From Sciurus carolinensis (taxonomy: Eukaryota; Chordata; Mammalia; Rodentia; Sciuridae): a stretch of 64,000 nt of DNA. Below, in pieces: positions 52,563 to 62,866 of this stretch. The notes beneath the pieces were generated by a model. The model searched no databases. It was not told the DNA's origin and worked only from the letters and a program-made list of their open reading frames with translations. Numbering within the stretch: position 1 is the first letter of the stretch; each line of letters starts with the position of its first letter. The translations under genes were made by a program, and so were the position numbers. The stretch spans positions 14,728,001 through 14,792,000 of the forward strand of contig NC_062226.1 of the NCBI RefSeq assembly GCF_902686445.1, given 5' to 3'.

Positions 52563-53539
52563 TCTTAGAAATGTGAATGTGTTGTTGATTAGAAGACTGT
52601 AGCCCTGTAATGGAATTTTTACTTTAACACAGAGCAGTACTGTTCCCCTCGTATAGAATTCTACAAATGATTATCACCCGTTTTCTGTGTGAACGAATAT
52701 TTTTCTCAATACAGCATAATTCAAAATGCCAAGATATGTTAGATGATGAAGTATTTTAAGACTATGAGTCTTATCCAGAACTCTTGGGTTATTGTTTTAT
52801 CAGGAAAAAATATATTTTTTTTAGTGATGGTTGTTTAAATAAGTGCCATAAAAAAAGAGCTTGGAAAATACATGCATATAGTTAAGAGATGATTTCATCT
52901 GTTTTCCATACTGGAGCTCCACGTAAAATTTTATTTTTTAGAAGAAGCATTCTTCTATTAAAGTAAATTGAAAATCACTGAGCTAAAGGAATTGGGACAC
53001 CCACAAGTTCCATTTCCTTTGGTTTAAATGATTTCAGTTAATTCAGTGTTTAAGAATAACACATAATGCTAACCGTAATACCATAAGTGCCTAAAGTGGA
53101 TTTTGGTACATAAAGTCTGTCTATATTCCAAGGCCTTCCTAAAAAAGCAACCTTGATGAGTTTTTCCCAAACCACAGCCTTTCTGCAAAGTGGAGATGTT
53201 ATGAGGAGTGGAGTTGCAGCAACTGGGTTAAAATATGCAACTAGTTATTGTGTGCCACAGCAGGCACTTGTACCTGGTTGACAACATTTTCTCTTTGGAA
53301 ATGTTTTAGTCCCCTGCCTGACCCAATCCTCAAGCCTCCTACACCTATTCTTCCTGGCTTACACTTCCATTGCCAAGTCTCCCATTTCTCTCTTCATCAC
53401 AGTCTTTGAATTTCACACATTTTTGTCTCCCCGACTACCATCTTGCTTCCTATCAACCACTATCTGGATTCTCCCTCCAGCGCTAATGCTTTGGACTGTT
53501 TTAGTTAAGCAACAGTTGGAGTGATGAGTATACTGATGG
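52563..53539. other. AT-rich unique spacer
   Basis: Contains no open frame of note and no repeat I can name, apart from a possible weak L2-like pyrimidine-rich piece at 53310-53480. Confidence 0.35.
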
Positions 53540-53963
53540 TGCCCCTAATGACCTCTTCGAATCCACACTCTTTGCCTTTGTAACTCTATAGTCTCTGCTC
53601 TTTCTGAATCTGGGCTGGTTTTATGACTTGCTTTAGCCAATAGGCTTCAGCCTACGTGACAGTGAGCTGATTCTGAGCTTAGGCCTCAGGACCACTTGCC
53701 TACTTCCACTTAGTCTCTTGCAAAATTTTCCGTGTTTACACTATGTCCTTGACCTGAGAACATGCTGGAGAGATGTGAGAGACTCATAGAAGCTGAGACT
53801 TTGTGGAGTGAAGAGGCACCCCAGCTATCTATCAAATCAAGACCAAAGGAACTGCCCAACTGAGCCCAGCCAAAATTGACAGCTCACAGAATTGGGGTCT
53901 ACACAAATAGCTATTGCTTTAAATCACTAGGTTATGGGTAGGTTTGTTATGTACAAGAATATA
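53540..53963 (+). mobile_element. MLT1-type LTR
   Basis: 'gggctggttttatgacttgc', 'tttagccaataggcttcagc', 'ctacgtgacagtgagctgat', 'cagctcacagaattggggtc' and 'tttaaatcactaggttatgg' follow the MLT1 LTR in order to its 3' end. Confidence 0.75.
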
Positions 53964-54380
53964 TTAGACAGTTTCCCACTGCTGTAACAAAATACCTTAG
54001 ACTGAGTAAAGTAAGGAAGTTTATTTTAGCTCACGGGTTTGGAGATCCCAGAGCACAGCACCCACTTCTGCTCAGTTCCTGAAGACATCATGGCGGATGG
54101 CACAACATTGGTGGAGTGTGTTCAACAGCAATCACATGGTCAGACAGGAAGCCAGAGAGGGAGTCAGCCCTGCGCTTTTATAACCACATACTCTCTTGAG
54201 AACCACCTCAACCCTGTGAGATCAGCATTAATCCTTTTCAGGTCAGAGGCCCCCAATTACCTGCTTACTCTCCCCTAGCCCCCACCCTCTTCAAGGATCC
54301 ACCACTTCTTATGTCCCTACAACAGGGACCCTTCTTCCAGTATGTGCACCCTTGGAAGACACATTCAAACTGTATCTAAC
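53964..54380 (-). mobile_element. MaLR solo LTR
   Basis: 'cactgctgtaacaaaatacc', 'gtaaggaagtttattttagc', 'gaagacatcatggcggatgg', 'agcattaatccttttcaggt' and 'acattcaaactgtatctaac' give the inverted MaLR order. It abuts the 3' end of the MLT1 LTR. Confidence 0.8.
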
Positions 54381-54589
54381 CCTGCCAAGGTGCTCACTGA
54401 CAGGGCAGCCCTTAGACTCAACTCAGGCCCATGTCTCCCGTGGGCCTCAGCTGAATCGTGCTGCATATGTAGCTCCTAACCTGTTCTTTTTTCCTGGGAT
54501 TTGGCCCTTTTTGAGGATTTTACCTGAAAATTTAATTGCTTAAATACACCTTATCTTGTCTAGTCGCTGGCAAGCATCTTAAGGATGAG

Positions 54590-55065
54590 ACTTGTGCTTA
54601 GATCACCCTGTAGCTTGCTCTCTAAGCTCCACCCACACAACCCTCTGATAGTTCCTGGAAGGAACTATGCTGTTATATCTTGCCATGGGCTTTGGGTACT
54701 ATTGTTCCTTTTGACAAACACACTTTTTTCCCCAAAGCATTTTCCACTCTGCTTATGGCTGCCTCCTTTGCATTTTAAAAATTTCCATTTAAATATCACT
54801 TCGTACCAGAGGCCTCCCCAGACTGCTCCCATTAAGTCACGTACAACTTCTTCAACTTTGTTCTTTTCTAGCACGGCGGTGCCATGATTCCCTCACAGGA
54901 TCTTACCATGTGCAATTATTTTCCATGCTTATTGGTTTTCTTGTTCATTATCAAGTTCTTTCACAAGAAGATAAGCTCAACAAGCCTAGGAACATGTCTG
55001 TTTTGTTCTCTTCAGTGTGGACCAAGTGCTTGGCACCAAAGAAGTCTATTGCTAATACCAATTGG
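54590..55065 (+). repeat. L2 LINE 3' end, about 470 bp
   Basis: 'tttaaatatcacttcgtacc', 'agaggcctccccagactgct', 'cttattggttttcttgttca', 'aagaagataagctcaacaag' and 'accaagtgcttggcaccaaa' follow the L2 3' UTR. The 54381-54589 spacer before it is unique. Confidence 0.75.
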
Positions 55066-55204
55066 GTGAGTGAATTAGAGTTACCTTTCTGTATCCTGAA
55101 GTTCTGTATATTGTCAATATCCAGGGTATGATGTGTTTGCCTGACTGTTTGCTTGAATGGTTTTCTCCTATCACCCAAGGCCTCATGAGGTAAATCTAAC
55201 CTAT

Positions 55205-55613
55205 GGTAGTACTTTAGTCAGCTTTTTTGCTGCTGTGACTAAAAGACCTGATGAGAACAATTTTAGAGGTCTCAGTCCATAGACAGCTGGCTCCATTCCT
55301 TGGGGTTAAGGTGAGGCAGAACATCATGGCGGCAGAGAGTGGTGGAGGGAAGCAGCTCACGTGATAATCAGAAAGCAGAGACTCCACTTGCCAGATACAA
55401 AACATGTACCCACAAGGCAAACTCCCACTGACCCACCTCCTCTAGCCACACCCTACCCGCCTTCAGTTACCACTCAGTTACTCCTTAGCAGGGGATTGAT
55501 TCACTGATTGAGTTAAGACTCTCATAACCCTATCGTTTCACCTCTGAGCCTTCTTGCATTGTCTCCGACATGAGCTTTTGGGGGACACCTCGCATCCAAA
55601 CCATAACAGGTAT
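55205..55613 (-). mobile_element. MaLR-type solo LTR with 5-bp duplication
   Basis: LTR at 55210-55608 from 'tactttagtcagcttttttg' to 'catccaaaccataaca', related to 47771-48235. Shared marks are 'aggcagaacatcatggcggc', 'ctccacttgccagatacaaa', 'cacaccctacccgccttcag' and 'agcttttgggggacacctcg'. Flanks 'ggtag' / 'ggtat'. No internal genes. Confidence 0.88.
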
Positions 55614-55955
55614 CAGATTTCTTTCCTTTTTTCTTTTTAACATATTTTTATTGAGACATGGTATTTGCATGTCTTCATGGGGCACATTATGGCAACTCAA
55701 TACATGTACACGATGTGTAGTAATATAATTAGGGTAATAAGTATTTCCATCTCCAAACATTATTTATGTCTGCTGGGAATGTCATATTTAAGTCATTGTG
55801 AACTATATCAGAGGTTATTTTAATAGTTACCCTACTGTGCTATAGAAAACAGAACTAATTCCTCCTGTGTTTTGGTGCCTCTTATTGAATCTGCCTTCAT
55901 TCACCCCCCCTTGCCCTTCCTAGTCTCTAGTGGCCTCTATCAAAGTCAATCTCAC
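55614..55955 (-). mobile_element. Old LINE-1 3' UTR fragment
   Basis: 'catatttttattgagacatg', 'atcagaggttattttaatag', 'ttaccctactgtgctataga' and 'acagaactaattcctcctgt' match an inverted L1M/L1MA 3' UTR. Confidence 0.75.
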
Positions 55956-56352
55956 AGAAGAATGGAATGGGATTTATTTATGGTTTGTTCTATTTGGTTA
56001 TATGTGACAGCATAAGGCATTTTGATTCATTGTATACAAATGGAGTATAACTTTGTTTCTATGGTTGTACAGGATGTAGAGTCACACCATTCATGTAATC
56101 ATATATGTACACAGGGTAATGATGTCCACCTCATTCCTCCATCTTTCCTAACCCCTGCCCCCACCTCTCCCTTCATTTCCCTCTACACAATCCAAAGTTC
56201 CTCCATTCTTCCCTTACCCTGCCTCCCTTCAAGTATCAGCATCCACTTATCAGAGAAAACAATTGGCCTTTGGTTTTTTGGGATTGGCTTATCTTGCTTA
56301 GCATGATATTCTCCAACTCCATCCATTTACCTGCAAATGCCATCATTTCTTT
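55956..56352 (-). mobile_element. 5'-truncated squirrel-type LINE-1: ORF2 end and 3' UTR
   Basis: 'ttatatgtgacagcataagg', 'attcattgtatacaaatgga', 'gtagagtcacaccattcatg', 'cagggtaatgatgtccacct', and at its 5' side 'gcttagcatgatattctcca' plus 'actccatccatttacctgca'. The same 3' UTR organisation appears in forward orientation at the end of the window. It keeps only the last codons of ORF2. Confidence 0.88.
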
Positions 56353-56359
56353 TCTGGAT

Positions 56360-56440
56360 GGGAGGGCACAGTGAGTGAATGACTTACCTTGATTCACTGG
56401 AAAGTCAGGCAGCACTCTGATGAGAACTCAGTTGTCCTGA
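56360..56440 (-). repeat. MIR fragment
   Basis: 'gagtgaatgacttaccttga' plus 'ggcagcactctgatgagaac' loosely fits the inverted MIR 5' half. Confidence 0.4.
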
Positions 56441-58719
56441 GTTCCTGCTTGGGACTGCGCAAACCTCTCCATAGTGCTTTTGCACTGCAAGCTCGGTGGA
56501 AGCTTTGTTCATTTAGAAAAATTAGAGAAAGGCTGTTGTAGGTTACCAAAGTGTCAATTATAATTTAGTGAAAAAAATATTCGCTGTTAATTTGCAAGTA
56601 CACACCATGACTCAAATGAGGCTAACAGGATTGAACACAGGATAGCTCTTCTGAGATCCTTCAAGAGCAGATAGATGAGGACGATCTCATATTGAGTTAA
56701 GGGGTTTTATGTGAATGGAGGTCTGCATGCAGCCTGTTTTCACCTTCCTGCCACACTACCGTTGAGGCTACAATGCCCCAGAGAGGTTAGTGCATTTAAG
56801 TTAGCTAGCTTGGCTTCTTCCCTGTCCTGCTTACCAAAACACTGATAGCCCTGGTGGAATTATGGTAAAATCTAAACCAGTGGAGCTGAAACACTGAGGT
56901 CTGATGATTCTTGGAAGGCTGGAGGTAGATGGAAATGAGGAAGCCTTTGGTAGGGACGGGGCAGCCTAGCCAGGCATCTCAGGGCAGCCTGCGGGGTGGC
57001 TCAGCCATTCGCCAGGCAGGGACCTCGCTCACAGACTCTGTCAGAAAGGGTGGCAGGCAGGGCTTCTGAAACAATCTCATCCAGCTGACACCTGCCCACC
57101 CTCCAGGTTTCATTCTGTCCCTGGACGTCAGGTGCTCAGACACACCAAACTGAATGTTTGCTTGCTTTAAGTGGGGCGGCCTCAAGGACAAGCAAGAAGA
57201 CAAACTGAGTTGCAGGATGTTCCAGGTGGAGGGTTCCTTAGCAGCTACCCTGTCAGAAAAAATAAGTGCTAACCAAGATGAAAGACACACAAGTAAAAAT
57301 AAAGTGCTGTGGGTGTGTGAATGCTGGGTGGGTCCAGGTAAGCCCCGCGCCCTGGGGGACGGAGGCAGGAGATCGGGGGCTCCTCGGGGAACGGCCACTG
57401 CGAGTCAGCCTTGTCATCCTGGGCAGGACGCTCCCGGCGTGGACTGGATTGAGACTCAGTGGGATGTCTGTGTGGAGGGGTGCTGATGAAGGGTCTCGGG
57501 TCTCTCCCAACTGCAGGCTTTCTTGGAGTAAATAAAGATAACACAAACCCAGGAGGAGGGGTTTGGGGAAGAGGATCTGGACTTTCAAAGGCAGAGAGCC
57601 TGGAAATCTGGATTTTAATGTCTTGGCCCCAGCTCTCTCTCCTCAGAGGTTTACAGAGAATCAAAACAAATATTCTGTTTGTGAATAATTTATAAACTAA
57701 GGCAGAAAAGTCTTTTTTAAAAAAAATCCCCAAAGTGTCTCTTTAATGACTCCTTAACTCTCTTAGCGCTGTGGCCACCAACCCCTGATGGGGAAGGGCC
57801 GCACGGCTGTTTGGCAGAGCAGGGAACACGGCCTCCCCCAGCTGGGGCAGTGCCTCTCGGAATCTTCTCTCAGACACACTCAGTCTATGGGTGTTCCTCT
57901 CCTTTCTGCTCCTCCTTCCCAAGGACCTGGCAGGAGGGAGGGAACAGCAAGGGACGGGGTCTTGGAGCCACTGACTGGCTTTTGGGACACAAGTCTGGTT
58001 GGTCTCCTTCAGGCCCTTGCCTCCGTCTTTGCTTAATCCTCTGCCGTATGGCGGATCCTGCGGGGCGCTGGGTCTGGGCTGGCATGGGGAATGGCTGTTT
58101 ATTGCAAACTCAGTTCTTTGCTCTGGCTCTTCTTCTGGAGGACCAGGGTACATCTGGGCCCGCTCACAGCATGCTCAGGCTTTGAGGAACCAGTTGCTCT
58201 CATTTTACCTCTGCTGGGTTCCAGTCTCTTTGTGCCTTAGTGTATTTAGGGAGGAAGTCAGATAGCAATCACCACAGCTGAAGTTCTAATGGAGATATTT
58301 TAAAATGTCCTCTCTCTGATACTTCTTTGGGCTGGGGTCCTTGGGGATGGATAGTGTTTTCTTTCCAAGGACCCAGGCCTCATCTCCACCTTTATCTTAG
58401 GACTTTCAAATATCTATCTCCTGGCCAAACGTGTTCCCCTTCCTCCTCCTGTCTGGGGGAAACTTGAGTTATGTCATAAGGAGCTGTAGCTTCCTTATTT
58501 CTCTAGCAAAGTCCTCTCTCTGTGAGCTGCTGCCTACTACATACTGCTCCGATAGCTGGGAAAGGGCAGTGTATCAGGAATTGAGAAAAATAGGAAACAC
58601 ATTGCTTCATATGATCAAAGCATTTTGCATCAAGAATACAGGATAAGGCAAGGAATGTGGTTCCAGGTGGTAAAAGCTGATGGTCTTTCCTGGGAGGGAG
58701 ACCAATTATATTATTCAAT
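56441..58719. other. Unique spacer
   Basis: No repeat family or exon firmly recognised across about 2.3 kb. 56520-56700 is AT-rich, 57340-57450 and 57740-58080 are GC-richer with scattered CpGs, and a possible weak MIR lies at 57590-57680. Several open frames overlap on both strands at 57.0-58.2 kb, without similarity to any family I know. Confidence 0.3.
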
Positions 58720-58868
58720 CCTTCCTAATATCTATTACTAAGCTTCCAAATCCCCATTTTACAGATAGAAAAGCTGAAGCTCAGAGAGGTCAGTTTACTT
58801 CCCAAAACACAGCATGGAAGTTGGCAGAGCTGAGACTCAAACTCAGCACTGCCTGACTCTCAGCAACC
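58720..58868 (-). repeat. MIR SINE
   Basis: 'ccattttacagatagaaaag', 'ctgaagctcagagaggtcag', 'gcagagctgagactcaaact' and 'cagcactgcctgactctcag' are an unusually well preserved inverted MIR. Confidence 0.88.
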
Positions 58869-59080
58869 ACCTTTCTGCCTCCTGTCCTCAGCGATGGGCT
58901 CGACTGAATCTAGGAAAGACCAGCAGTCACTGCACACTGGGGTGGTTAGAGGGCAAAGAACTTTCCAAACATCTTGCCCAATGGTTTCATTGAGCCAGAG
59001 GGCGATAGTCTAGTGGGGTTTGAGACTGGGATCGCAGTTGGGGTTCCTGAGTCCCAGACACTTTCTGTTTACCACAGGGT

Positions 59081-59140
59081 GAAGTCACCTCATTCCAGAG
59101 AAAGCACATACAAAAAATGGGTGAGATTTGGGAGGGCCCT
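59081..59140 (+). repeat. Unclassified duplicated motif, copy 1
   Basis: 'gaagtcacctcattccagag' followed by 'aaagcacatacaaaaaatgg' and 'gtgagatttg' matches copy 2 at 60011 at about 43 of the first 50 bases. Not a repeat family I can name. It is either a local duplication or two copies of an undescribed or lineage-specific repeat. Confidence 0.7.
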
Positions 59141-59291
59141 CTGCTTTGTCCATTATTGTACTGCTGGTAGCTGTTATAGCCTCTGGTTCACAGGAATTTC
59201 TCATAAATATTTTGCTGCATAAATGAAAGAATGATAATGAAGGAGAGCAGGGTGCCGAAGAAGCACAGAGCAGGAGAGGTTGGCTCTTTAA

Positions 59292-59393
59292 GATCTTTCC
59301 TTCCTCCTCCCTGCCTGCCATCTTTCTCTCTTCCTCCCTTCCTCCTTCCTCATTCTTCCTTCACATCCTCATCACTCTCCCTTCCCTACCAAC
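59292..59393. repeat. Polypyrimidine (CTTC)n-like tract
   Basis: About 100 nt of C/T with CTTC/CTCC units and few purines. Confidence 0.85.
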
Positions 59394-60010
59394 TACAGGA
59401 AGGCTGTGGCGATGGCCATGGGCCGTCCTGCTGCGGCCCCTGGACAGGACTGCATTCCAGTGGAGTTGGGAGGAGGTGTTGCTGGGTTGCTGGAGGAGGA
59501 ACCACAGAGGTGGTGCTGTGTTCCTTGCAGCTGGAGCTGCTGGTTCCTGCCACCAAGGCAGCGAGCTGTGTGCTGGGTAAAAATAGGCTGCTCCGGGGAG
59601 AGTGTTGGAACTGCCACCTCAGGGTGCGATTCAGCACCAACAAAGCAGCATCTGCTGAGGCCACAGCTGGTGGCGATGGGTGGGCAGGGAGGGTGAGCTC
59701 AGAGAGGATCAAGGTGCAGAATAAGAGAGGCAACCTGGGCCACTCTGTGAACTTTGTGCAGGCCACCCAAGCTGCCCCCCAACGCACCTCTGTCTAATTT
59801 TAGTTTGTCAAGTTAGGAGGATCCTAGATGGATGCACAAACTGACATACCCATTTCACAGAAGCAGATGCAGAGACTTAGCCCAGGACTCGATCTATTGT
59901 GGCCACAGGGGGAGACCAAATAGCAGTAGTTCATCCATTTCTGAATTCCTGTGTGGGATCATGGCGGCAGGGAGTCATCAGGCAGGGGACTGGGCTGGGC
60001 TGGATGGTAG

Positions 60011-60070
60011 GAAGTCACCTCAGGCCCGAGAAAGCACACACAAAGAATGGGTGAACTTTGCCAAAGGGCG
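60011..60070 (+). repeat. Unclassified duplicated motif, copy 2
   Basis: 'gaagtcacctcaggcccgag' followed by 'aaagcacacacaaagaatgg' and 'gtgaactttg'. Same strand as copy 1, 930 bp away. Upstream flanks are only faintly similar. The intervening sequence is unique. Confidence 0.7.
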
Positions 60071-60179
60071 TGTTTGAAACACAGGCCATGGCAGGTGCTT
60101 CTGAGCTCAATTCGATACCTGTCCCCTAGAATCCCACCAGGTGCTCAGTGAGTAGGTACACGTGGCATAAGTGAAAGGA

Positions 60180-60330
60180 CATGTCTAGGAGTGAGGCAGA
60201 GCTGGCTGGTTTCTGAACTGGGTTCTGCACCTCACTAGCCACGTGGCTTGGGCACGTGGCCCCCCCCTTTCTCTCATCAGGGGGAGTTGTCAAGTCCAGC
60301 GGGAAAGGCATTGGGAAGGGTAGGTAAGAC
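60180..60330 (+). repeat. MIR SINE 5' half
   Basis: 'ctgaactgggttctgcacct' and 'cactagccacgtggcttggg' match the forward MIR 'cctgggttcgaatcccggctctgccacttactagctgtgtgaccttgggc'. Confidence 0.6.
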
Positions 60331-61264
60331 GGGTACGGAAAGAACTGCCCACGCTCAAGCTCTACCTGCACAGGCACGGCCAGTCTCCCAGTCCGGCCAC
60401 CCTGGCCAGTTGAGGGGCCTTCTCACAGGATTGGCAGGGGACCCCCATTTAGGTCGGGGCACTCCACAGAAGCCAGAGACATTTTGGTTGGTGTCATGTT
60501 TCCTGAGTCGTAGCGCTGGGACGGTCCTCTCTCAATCTGCATTTCCTCTCCTCTTTATTTAACAGGGTCTCTCGCTAATGCCCTTAGAACATCTTCCCCT
60601 TCCCTCCCTGACTTGTAAGATTTATGGAAGTTCTTCGACTCATTGACACTGGTCATGAGAGAGGACCAAGGGGTACCTTTAGAACCCATAGGTAGGAGCA
60701 CTCAGATCTATCCAGACTCTTTCCTGAGGCTCAGGGATGAGTGCTGTCAGCCAAAAGGTACAAAACCCCTCCAAAAACCATGGTGCCTAAGAATAAATAA
60801 ATAAATAAATAAATAAATGAAAACCACTGGAAACCACCCCCTCAGAATGCAGCCCCGGTGACTCTCGGAAGATCCCATTTCTTCTTTCTCGTGGTGACCT
60901 CCTCTCTGCTGGTGCTGGGTTGTGGGCTGTCGTAGAGCTAAAGTTGGATTTCTGAACAAAACTAAGGTTAGGACATGTTTCTGTAGATGATGTTATTGTG
61001 GTTTTGACCAAAATGTATCTTTTGAGATGAATGTGTGACTTGCATTCTGAGTGTCAATAAAAGTCCCTAAGATTCAGCAGTTTAGAGAAATTTCCATCTT
61101 CCCTACATTAGTTCAAACTCGTGACATCTTTTCAGATGGTTCCAGGACTGATATAATACCACTCACTCACCTGCTCAGGCAAGAAATGATTTTTTTTGGT
61201 TTGTGGAAGAACCCCACATTGAACAAATAAATCTATAGATACACAAAATATCAAATTTTGGTTA
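60331..61264. other. Unique spacer with an (AAAT)n run
   Basis: An AAAT array of about seven units lies at 60792-60818. It has no SINE body next to it. No exon recognised. Confidence 0.45.
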
Positions 61265-61490
61265 GTTATGTGAAATTAAAGCACAGGGTGCTGTGATAGA
61301 AAACATTCTGGAAGAAAGTTTAGCTCTGGGACTTTTGGAGAGCCTCATTGAGGAAGTGACATTTCAGCTGAGACCTCAGGGATAAAGAACTGGCCAAGGA
61401 AGGAGAGCGGGTAGAGTGTTCCGGGTAGGTGGGCGGGAAAGAGAGAGGGTTCCAGGCTTTGAGGTGAGAAAGCTTGCTGGTTGTGAGCGC
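61265..61490 (-). repeat. L2 LINE fragment
   Basis: 'gagcctcattgaggaagtga', 'catttcagctgagacctcag' and 'gtagagtgttccgggtaggt' are the inverted L2 phrases '..ctgaggaggtgacatttgagctgagacctgaaggatg..gagcattccaggcag'. Confidence 0.75.
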
Positions 61491-61566
61491 CCAAAAAGAG
61501 AATCATTTTTCGGAGAAGAGTGGTAGGCGTTTATGTACGCCGGCGCTGCAGCCATCTCATGGTTAC

Positions 61567-62334
61567 CTACAAGAAGTCTTGGGCAATTGGTTCGTCTTTC
61601 TCTTTTAGCCCAAAGAGATGACATGTGACTGAGGATTTATGTGTTTTCACAGTACCTGTGCTCTCTGGTCTTGAGCAGGTGACTCTCAGAACGGTCTGGT
61701 TGTAAGAGAGAGGCCTCTCCACTTCACTCCCCTCAGTGGCTACCTGAGAAGACTGCTTCTGGGGTTGAGAGCCATGACCAGTCAGAGCCTGCCTGGGACT
61801 TGGCTTGGTGTTTGGGACATGGACAGAAGGTTGTTGATTAAGGGAGGGAATGGATGATAAAATGGGGTGCCTGAATTCTTGAGAGGAAGAAAAATCTGTC
61901 CACAGGGCACAGAACTGCCCTGAAGTAGGTTCCAGATGTATTATAAACCTCTGGAAGCATCTCTGGTCTGAGCAGGATCTGACACAAGTCAGCAGAAAAA
62001 ACAGCGAGAACCCAGGTGCATCAAGGAGCAGATAGTCCCAGGTCCACTTGTGGCAACCGTAAACTGGCCCAGAGGAGGACTGGGCAGGGGCTGGCCAGTG
62101 GGGCAGGCTCCATCTGCAGGGCTGGGAGGGGTTCTCATGCCTTGGGTCTTGCGCATGCGTCTGGGGCCTGCTGCTTAGTGTCTTGCCTGGAACTTCATTC
62201 AGAGTGGATGCTGCCATTCTGGTGTGGGATTCCCTGGAAGGCAGCATCTCTAGGGTTTCAACTTCAACATTCCATTTCTGGTTTAGTCCCTTAGTCCGGT
62301 CTCTTGGCAGCAGGAGTGAATTCCCACTCGCCAA
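61567..62334 (-). other. 255-codon open frame of unknown status
   Basis: A continuous minus-strand frame from an ATG at 62334 to a stop at 61567, longer than expected by chance in this composition. The translation has no motif I recognise. It is Ser/Pro-rich with a short hydrophobic run (SLFFLLTCV). No splice context or polyadenylation signal was identified. I do not call it a gene. Confidence 0.2.
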
Positions 62335-62439
62335 TTATTCTCAAACTGCCTTGTGGACGGAAGCATCTGGTGCAGTCTGAAAAGGACCTTGAGCAGGCTG
62401 GGCGTGAGGGGAGGGACCTGACCTTGACCCAGTGCGTTC

Positions 62440-62575
62440 AGTGCCTGGGTCTCCGTCTTTCTCTCCGTAAAGTGGTTAGACGGGTGGTTCTCAGACTCCC
62501 TCCCTGCCTCCCAGATAGCTGGGGAAAGCGCACCTTTTGTCTTGATCAATATTCATTGGATGAATGAATGAATAA
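62440..62575 (+). repeat. Possible L2 3' terminus
   Basis: Ends 'atattcattggatgaatgaa' plus 'tgaataag', typical of the L2 'tatttgttgaatgaatga' terminus. Upstream match is weak. Confidence 0.4.
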
Positions 62576-62759
62576 GATGAAGTTCCTTGGGAACTCTTAA
62601 CCTATAAAGCAAAGAGATGGAGATTATCTGATTGAGGCAGGGATTGTGGCCTTGGGCTCCTGTGTCCCTCAAATCCCTTGTAGGGAGCCCTGCAACTGAT
62701 GACTGCAATTTGGAAACAACTGAATGAGACCAATTCAAAGGCTTTAAATGGTTATAATC

Positions 62760-62866
62760 AAGTTGGGAGGCTCAGGAGGCTCAGGCAGGAGGATCACAAG
62801 TCCGAGGCCAGCCTCAGCAATTTAACAAAACCCTGTTTCAAAATAAAAAAAAAATAAAAACACAAA
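62760..62866 (+). mobile_element. Truncated B1 monomer with A-rich tail
   Basis: 'aagttgggaggctcaggagg', 'caggaggatcacaagtccga' and 'ggccagcctcagcaatttaa' form the B1 half of a B1-dID. It ends in an A-rich tail at 62842-62866 with no ID half. The L1 starts directly behind the tail. Confidence 0.8.

Noticed and set aside
57154..57486. Possible exon with donor-like 'caggtaagc' near 57337
   Set aside because: No matching acceptor, no protein similarity, and overlapping frames in several phases. Not enough to call a gene.
59231..59797. 188-codon plus-strand open frame
   Set aside because: It runs through the polypyrimidine tract (Ser/Pro/Leu-rich translation) and then through Gly/Ala-rich sequence with no recognisable motif. 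Opposite-strand frames of similar length coexist.
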